Source: Pachypanchax playfairii (taxonomy: Eukaryota > Chordata > Actinopteri > Cyprinodontiformes > Aplocheilidae). Taken from it: a stretch of 64,000 nucleotides of DNA. Under the pieces are notes generated by a model that did not search any database, was not told the DNA's origin, and saw nothing but the letters and a program-made list of their open reading frames with translations. The position numbers and the translations under genes are program-made. Positions within the stretch are counted from its first letter, which is position 1; every line of letters begins with the position of its first letter. The stretch is taken from the NCBI GenBank assembly GCA_006937955.1, contig SSNP01000005.1, positions 2,004,507 through 2,068,506 of the forward strand, given 5' to 3'. This document shows positions 58,341 to 64,000 of this stretch, one piece after another.

Positions 58341-61300
58341 CGTGGGACGGTTCGTGTACGTACAACTGCTCCTTACGTCGTTGTGTCATAAAATATTAAT
58401 TTCAAGTATTAAATACTGATTATAAGGCGGGTTGTGTCGCTGCGTTTGTTTGAATGGCCCAGGGGTCACAGCATTGGGTTATTTCTGGAGATGTTTTGGT
58501 TTTTCGGGACATCGTGTGTTTTCAGTCAGGCGAATGTCGGTTCAGCTCGGCTGGAAATTCACCCTGCGTGGGTTTTCTCGTGTCCCTGAAACGGTTCTAC
58601 GGTCACGCTCTGGTCAAAGCAATGTTCAACCCTCCAGGAAACGTTTCTGTTTGTTCAGTGCTGCTTCCTCCAGAGTCTCCGTAAACGCAACCTCAGTCTG
58701 AAATATCGCAATTTAAGGTGATTTGATTCACTGACTTGAATAAAAACCAAGTAAAACGAGACTCAGCACATTTTAATTACTCTTAACAAACATCTGTTTT
58801 CAGCAGATGTTTCTTCTTCACAACGCGTTATTTTTCTAGTAGAATTCATTTATTTTTTTAATTTTAATAAATGAATGAAAAGATTGTTCTGAATAATTAG
58901 ATCACAACAAACATATTAGATTAGATTGATTGAACAAACACATGTATGAAATTACCAGTATCTCCCTGTGTCTGATAGAGCTGCAATAATTAATCATTTG
59001 ATTGAATAAATTATTAGTGGCAGAATCTGCATATGTTAATTTATGTACCTATTTTTATCAAATGTAGTTTGTTTTTTTCTGATATTTCTGATGTGTTTAC
59101 CATCTTAAATATGCTTATTTTATAGTCAAAACAACATAAAATGATGTTTTGGGTTTGTTTGGATGAAAGTAAACAAAAGGCATTACAATCAGGATGATGG
59201 ATTAAACCTACCACTCAGTATTTGTTTGTATTAGTTGTGTGCCAGTTATGGAAACTTTCAACATACTCCTGGGTCTGTACTTTATCCACTTGACTGACAG
59301 AAACTCTGCTTATCTGGACACACATATGGAGCATAACTTCCTCTCAGTTTTCCCAGAATGCACCGCCTGATTCAGCCAGGCTGTGGGGTGTTGGTTTACT
59401 GGCTTTTTTGTGCACATTTTAGGTCATTTTTATTAATTAGCTTGTTTTTGGTAAAATGTGGTGAAAATGTCCCAGTTTTATAGAATAACAGGACAGATTT
59501 TTTTTCCTTCTGCACTGGTGGGAATGTTGTTCCTACATACATGGGAAAGCTGGAGAAACTGGTTCTTTTGTGGTTTTGTGATAAGCATGTCATGAGAGTG
59601 GAACCCAGTTCATCCTCTGAGAACACACTGGGTTTTGTTCTGTTCTGGGATCTGGTCTGGACCCTTTGGCTGGTAGTAACCTCAGCTATCTGTTTTCAAA
59701 CACTTCCACTTCTATTCCTGCAGTTCTTGTGTTGAATGACATTTATTGCCTCAGTAATTCAGTGGCAGTTTGAGGTGGACTTCTGTGTTATGGCCCTGTG
59801 ATTTTATTACAGCTGACAGTCTTACAGAAGTCTCCCACAGAAATGTCATTTCCATTTGTTTGGAAAAGGAGCTGATAAAAGTTACTGCTGCTGGTGTGAG
59901 CTAATAATCACACAGACACCTTTTTCTGATATGGTTTAACCCTTTAACTCTGAGTAATCACCTTCTGTACGACCTTATCAGTCTCTCACATGGCTGTGTG
60001 GAGGAATTCTGACCTCAGCTGGTAGAGTCTCAGTCAGACCCAGTAACAAGATGAATCAAAGAGCTGGACTTGTTTACTTTTTATTATAAGTCTATAATAA
60101 AAGAAAAGACGTCACAGAGAGTCTGGGAAATTAGAGCTGATACGAGGAAGAACAGAGACAAAGAAGCTTGCTGCTATTGGTGACTGAGATGTCCCTAAGG
60201 GTGCAATAATGGGGACACGGGAAACTCTCGGATTGTTCAAGGATGTCAAAGGATTGTGGGTCAGAAAAGTCTCAAGTTAGGGATCAGTTCCTGTTCCCTG
60301 GAGACCGAGCTTTGTTCAGAAATGCCTCAGAAAAAGAGAATGGAGCTGAAGTAATATTCCATAATGCTTCAACGGTGAAGAAAAGGCTGATTTATTGCTT
60401 CGTATTTGCTGCATGTGGTTCATAAAGCCGGCCTGACAGAGATAAACGAACGGTGTGGAGGGCAGCGAGGCCTCGCTCGTTTCCTTTCAATCTTTTCTGG
60501 TGGTTTTAGAGGCTTGTGGTCTTGTTGCATAACAGCTTTGGTTTACATATGTGAAGTATTCTAAGTGTAGCACACACTGGTGATATAGAATGGGGTGTCT
60601 TGTGAAGCTGTTGTGCTGCAGCTGATAGTGAGCAGCAAAGCCCTTCAGAATCACTCGAGCTTGTCAGTATCTCCCATCACAGGGACGTCACGTTCCCTTT
60701 AGACTGTACCTGGAGGGGATCTGTGCTGAGGCTGGACCTTCATGTCACTCTGTGTTTTTCATGTTGAGGGGGAGGAGCTTCATTTTTCGCTCATGGAAGC
60801 AGAAACGCTGCAGCCTTTGCAGTCTGACTGTTGGCAGTCTTCCAGCTCCTGTTAGTGTGCGGCAGGACATGAGGGAAAGGACGCATTAATCAGGAAATAC
60901 AGCGTCACTGACTGACCAGCAGGTGATTGTGATCCTTCCTCAGCAGGGAGTCACGACTGACTGCTGAACGAGGAGCTGCAGCTCCCTCAGCTCTCCTCCT
61001 GCGAGGGAAAGTCGTGACAAGTGAAGTCTCACACCTTCAGGTCTGTAAAGCTGTTGAACTGTGAACCATATGTTCCTAGTAGGATCTCATTTCATCTCTT
61101 CATCTTTAAAAAGTTTCTTTTCCAAACAATTCAGGCAGGATTATGAACAAATACTGAAGGGTTCCTCAGAACATCCAGATGAAGACACAGATCATCTCAT
61201 GACAGCATATTACAGATGTTCTACATGTGTATAGAATCTAAAAGGTTAAATTTAAAACTATCGACCAGCCTAAAGTGGTTGTTTACTTGTAGCTAGTAAA

Positions 61301-62333
61301 CAAGGCCACTGATCTAATTGAGGATTATTTAGAGGAAGTGGTCCGATTGGACGGGGATGTGGAATCCAGCAACAGAATCCTGTAGGATTCAGTAGACTGT
61401 GATACTCTGTGCGGCTGGTGTGTACTAAAGAACTTTGCATTACTCTGATGCAGTAAAAGTGATTTTCTACCATGTGAGGACCGTGTATTCAATCAGAACT
61501 CTGACAGTTCTGTAGTGCTTCAGAAAAGATGCTGAGTTTCAGTTTTCTGTGGAACTGCTTCAGATATGCAGTTCAGATCTGACTGGTTTATCGTTGTGGT
61601 TTCCAATCAATGATTTCCTGTTTTTTTGTGCCGACTGTAGAATGACAGACGTATGAATGAGTAATTGTTTCAAAATGACAAAGTTCAGGTTTCAACTCGA
61701 ACCCGGACAGAGTTTAAATGACATTATGGAGCTTTAGCATGTGGAATAAAACATCAAGAAAATTCAAAAATATTTTCATTTAAGAGCTTTTTCTTAAAGT
61801 TTGACCCAAAAACATGCACAGCACGGCTAACTGTTCGTCTGCTTCTTGTCTGCAGTCTGATGGAACTACCGGGCTTATTACACCTCATTTGGTTAATCAA
61901 ACGTGCTTTATAAAGTTTTTATTATCAGGCTCTATTTATCTTGTTTTATTATCAAAGAGAAGAAGTGAAAAAGTCTGAAGCATTTATTCAACTGAAAGTT
62001 TCTCTGAGTCATGTTGAAATATTCTATGGATGTTGCTGATTAACTTGATCTCTTAAAGTTTAAATGTAAATGTTTAAATGGAATTTCTCCACCATTTTCC
62101 TGTGAAAACAAAAATACTACAGAACTCAGTAGAACAGCTGGTGAACATCAGGTCTTCATCACACAATGTTTAATCACTGTGGTTTTTATTTGAAGATTTT
62201 TTTACATTGTTTATTTAACTTAGATACGTTTCTAATAGTAATTTATTTTTATTTTGTATTAGCTTTAAAGCCATTGCTCTGCAGTTTCTGACTGAACTGC
62301 ATCTGAAACATTTGTGTTTTCTTTTGTTTACAG
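58341..62333 (+). other. Probable kiaa0513 5' intron
   Basis: Unique AT-rich sequence between the putative promoter and the first coding exon. The short open frames show no family resemblance. No mobile element was recognised. Confidence 0.5.
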
Positions 62334-62502
62334 ATGCATCTGCTTCGTGAGGTAACCGGAGCTCTGATGATCACCACAGCACAGTAAGGACGCCAGCTTC
62401 AGCTGAAAACTCATGCCGTCCTCCACCGTCATGTTCCTGCACATGGTTAACTAACTCCTTAAACTCACTGTAACAGAGATTAAACAGAGATCAGCTTCCA
62501 AA
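62334..62502 (+). other. kiaa0513 5' UTR part with two uORFs
   Basis: The exon appears to begin after the acceptor TTTGTTTACAG. A 17-codon uORF starts at the first exon base (62334-62387). A second uORF of 13 codons (62413-62454) is in frame with the main ORF but ends in TAA, which fixes the main ATG at 62503 as the next in-frame start. Confidence 0.55.
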
Positions 62503-62888
62503 ATGGAAGGTGTAGCAGTGGACAACCTGATAGACTTTGAGCAGCCATCAGGAGCCTCGTCTCTCTGCGTAGAAGGTCAGCATCAGCAACACTCGGACGT
62601 TTTCTCACCTGAGCCGTTGTCCACTGTAGGAGTCCAGCAGCTGCCGTTACTGCCTGAACCCATGGCGCCTATCAAACCCGGTTCCCACCGCCAGCACTCA
62701 GAGGAGGGAGACAACAGTGACGCGACAGAGTCTGCAGACAGTGAAAATGACATGGACCCGCCTTCTAACATGTGGGAACTGAGGAGGTCGTCGTCTTCAT
62801 CTGCTCACAGCGGCGAGGACGGTGATGCTGAGACAACGGAGAGGAGACGGTTCATGAAGACTTACGTGGAGAAGGTGTTCCATGGAAA
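62503..62888 (+). CDS. kiaa0513: kiaa0513 coding exon 1
   Basis: 386 nt with donor AA|GTAAGA. It holds the variable N-terminus and the conserved TESADSENDM and FMKTYVEKVF segments. Confidence 0.9.
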
Positions 62889-63723
62889 GTAAGAAGCAAC
62901 TCAATCAACTAACATCAGATCAACCAATAATGTCCTCACACAGGTGTTACGTTGGACTGAGTACTAACTTCTTCTTCTGTTTCTTTAGGGAGGACCTCGA
63001 CCAGGAAGAAAAGGCAAAGTTTGGAGAGTTGTGCAGCGGAGAAAATGGAAAGGGCAGGGAGTGGTTTGCCAAGTACGTCAGCGCTCAGGTGAGTTTAGAA
63101 CAGCAGCTTTTATTTGTATCATAATACTGATCATGTTGTGCGTCTCAGCAGAGAAAATCTAGTAGGTTTAAGTTCCAAAAGCTCCGAGTCTTTCCCCGTG
63201 TGAAGCTACCAGAATCTTTAAGTGTTTAATTAAACAGTTTTTTACTATAAAGATGCTACTGACATTATTATCTTTTTATTTTCTTGCTCTTGTAAAGTGA
63301 CCTTGACCTATTATTATTATTGTTATAATAATAAGTATTATTATATATTAATATTAATATATTGTGTTAAATTAGTTGTTTTTGTTTTATAATTATTTCT
63401 TTATTTGAGGTTTCTTGCAATGCTGTTGTTTGTAAACAATAAGAATCCAATAAAAAATCATTTGACTTCCATGTACACACCAGGTTACAATTAAAGCAGC
63501 AATGAAACATTATAAATATCTCACAATAATGAGCAACGTTAACCTTATTTATATTATTATATTTAAAGAATGAATAATGTTCCTAGAGTTTAACATTTAC
63601 ATTAATAAATTTTTATGGTTTTATTGTAACTGTAATGTTGCATCCACAGCGCTGCCACTCAAAGTGTGTGAGTGAAGCCACCTTCTACAGACTGGTTCAA
63701 TCTTTTGCTGTTGTTCTATTTGA
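62503..63723 (+). CDS. kiaa0513: KIAA0513 homologue, first three coding exons
   Basis: Coding exons are 62503-62888, 62989-63088 and 63650-63723, in frame across GT-AG introns, giving 186 codons plus two bases. The gene runs off the right edge. The N-terminus has LIDF, as in the human protein, then a Ser/Gln/Pro-rich variable region and ATESADSENDM. After this come RRFMKTYVEKVFHGKEDLDQ, KAKFGELCSGENGKGREWFA and YVSAQRCHSKCVSEATFYRL, which match human KIAA0513 closely. The family protein is cytoplasmic and brain-enriched in mammals, with no defined enzymatic role and reported links to scaffold and cytoskeletal partners; mechanism unknown. No signal peptide or membrane segment is visible. Confidence 0.92.
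62989..63088 (+). CDS. kiaa0513: kiaa0513 coding exon 2
   Basis: 100 nt between TTCTTTAG and GTGAGT. It encodes EDLDQEEKAKFGELCSGENG and KGREWFAKYVSAQ, nearly identical to the mammalian protein. Confidence 0.95.
63650..63723 (+). CDS. kiaa0513: kiaa0513 coding exon 3
   Basis: 74 nt from acceptor CATCCACAG to donor GA|GTAAGT. It encodes RCHSKCVSEATFYRLVQSFA and VVLF, ending in phase 2. Confidence 0.93.
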
Positions 63724-64000
63724 GTAAGTATAATGAGATTTAATTTATTTTTATTCTATTTGACTGAAACTTATAAAACACTTAATTTCTCTCAAATAAG
63801 TTCATCTTTAAATCTTTATTCATTAAATACTCAGTAATGTCCTGAAACAGCAGAACTTTACTGTTTGAAGAGAATTAGAAAGATAGAAGATGTTGAATAA
63901 TTAGCATCAGAGTCATTAAAACAGAAATATGAGGATGTAGATCAGGTGTCTCCCAAACCGTCATCACCTGGTAGGTCATGATGAGTTAAAGGGATTTGAC
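63724..64000 (+). other. kiaa0513: kiaa0513 intron 3 (partial)
   Basis: AT-rich intronic sequence to the window edge, with no further exon seen. Confidence 0.7.

Noticed and set aside
58196..58701. ORFs of 67-89 codons in the CpG-rich block
   Set aside because: Open frames are expected in GC-rich promoter DNA; none resembles a known protein or matches the KIAA0513 N-terminus.

Overview
This window is nuclear DNA of a ray-finned (teleost) fish. The evidence is split vertebrate genes with GT-AG introns, AT-rich non-coding sequence, long CA/TG, GGAT, GATA, GACA and AAAAT microsatellites, and decayed Tc1-like and non-LTR elements of the kinds common in teleosts. The species cannot be named. There is one 10-base N gap inside a poly-C tract (about 35000-35009) and a single N at 12210. 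I see no CRISPR array, operon, phage or other prokaryotic system.

Three protein-coding genes are supported. (1) The 5' part of zfpm1 (FOG1, the GATA-factor cofactor) lies on the minus strand. Coding exon 1 is 42665-42704 and carries the NuRD-recruiting N-terminal motif, exon 2 is 8059-8205, and exon 3 is 1991-2125. All three exons join in one frame, and the rest of the gene lies beyond position 1. Intron 1 is 34.5 kb and intron 2 is 5.9 kb, so about two thirds of the window is zfpm1 intron. (2) A complete 13-exon CES2-type carboxylesterase lies on the plus strand (47874-57345). It encodes 558 residues with a Ser223/Glu341/His452 triad and a signal peptide, but has no C-terminal HxEL ER-retention tetrapeptide. 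(3) The first three coding exons of the KIAA0513 homologue lie on the plus strand (62503-63723), with a likely CpG-type promoter near 58190-58290. The gene continues past the window.

zfpm1 and ces are head to head about 5 kb apart, and ces and kiaa0513 are in tandem. zfpm1 and kiaa0513 are both on human 16q24, which supports the gene identities. The genes do not form one pathway: FOG1 is a nuclear corepressor/coactivator of GATA factors, the esterase is a secretory-pathway hydrolase, and KIAA0513 is a poorly characterised cytoplasmic protein.

The points most worth a second look are regulatory or repeat-based. They are a 28-bp tandem duplication carrying GATA sites just inside zfpm1 intron 1, an RFX X-box beside a double GATA site, several other GATA clusters and unique-looking intronic blocks, and a five-copy tandem array of a ~290-bp element (GGGGACC ends, degenerate GGTTAG core, TG spacers) in ces intron 1, with one inverted copy 36 kb away in zfpm1 intron 1. 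Conservation and function of all candidate regulatory blocks are inferred from sequence appearance only.
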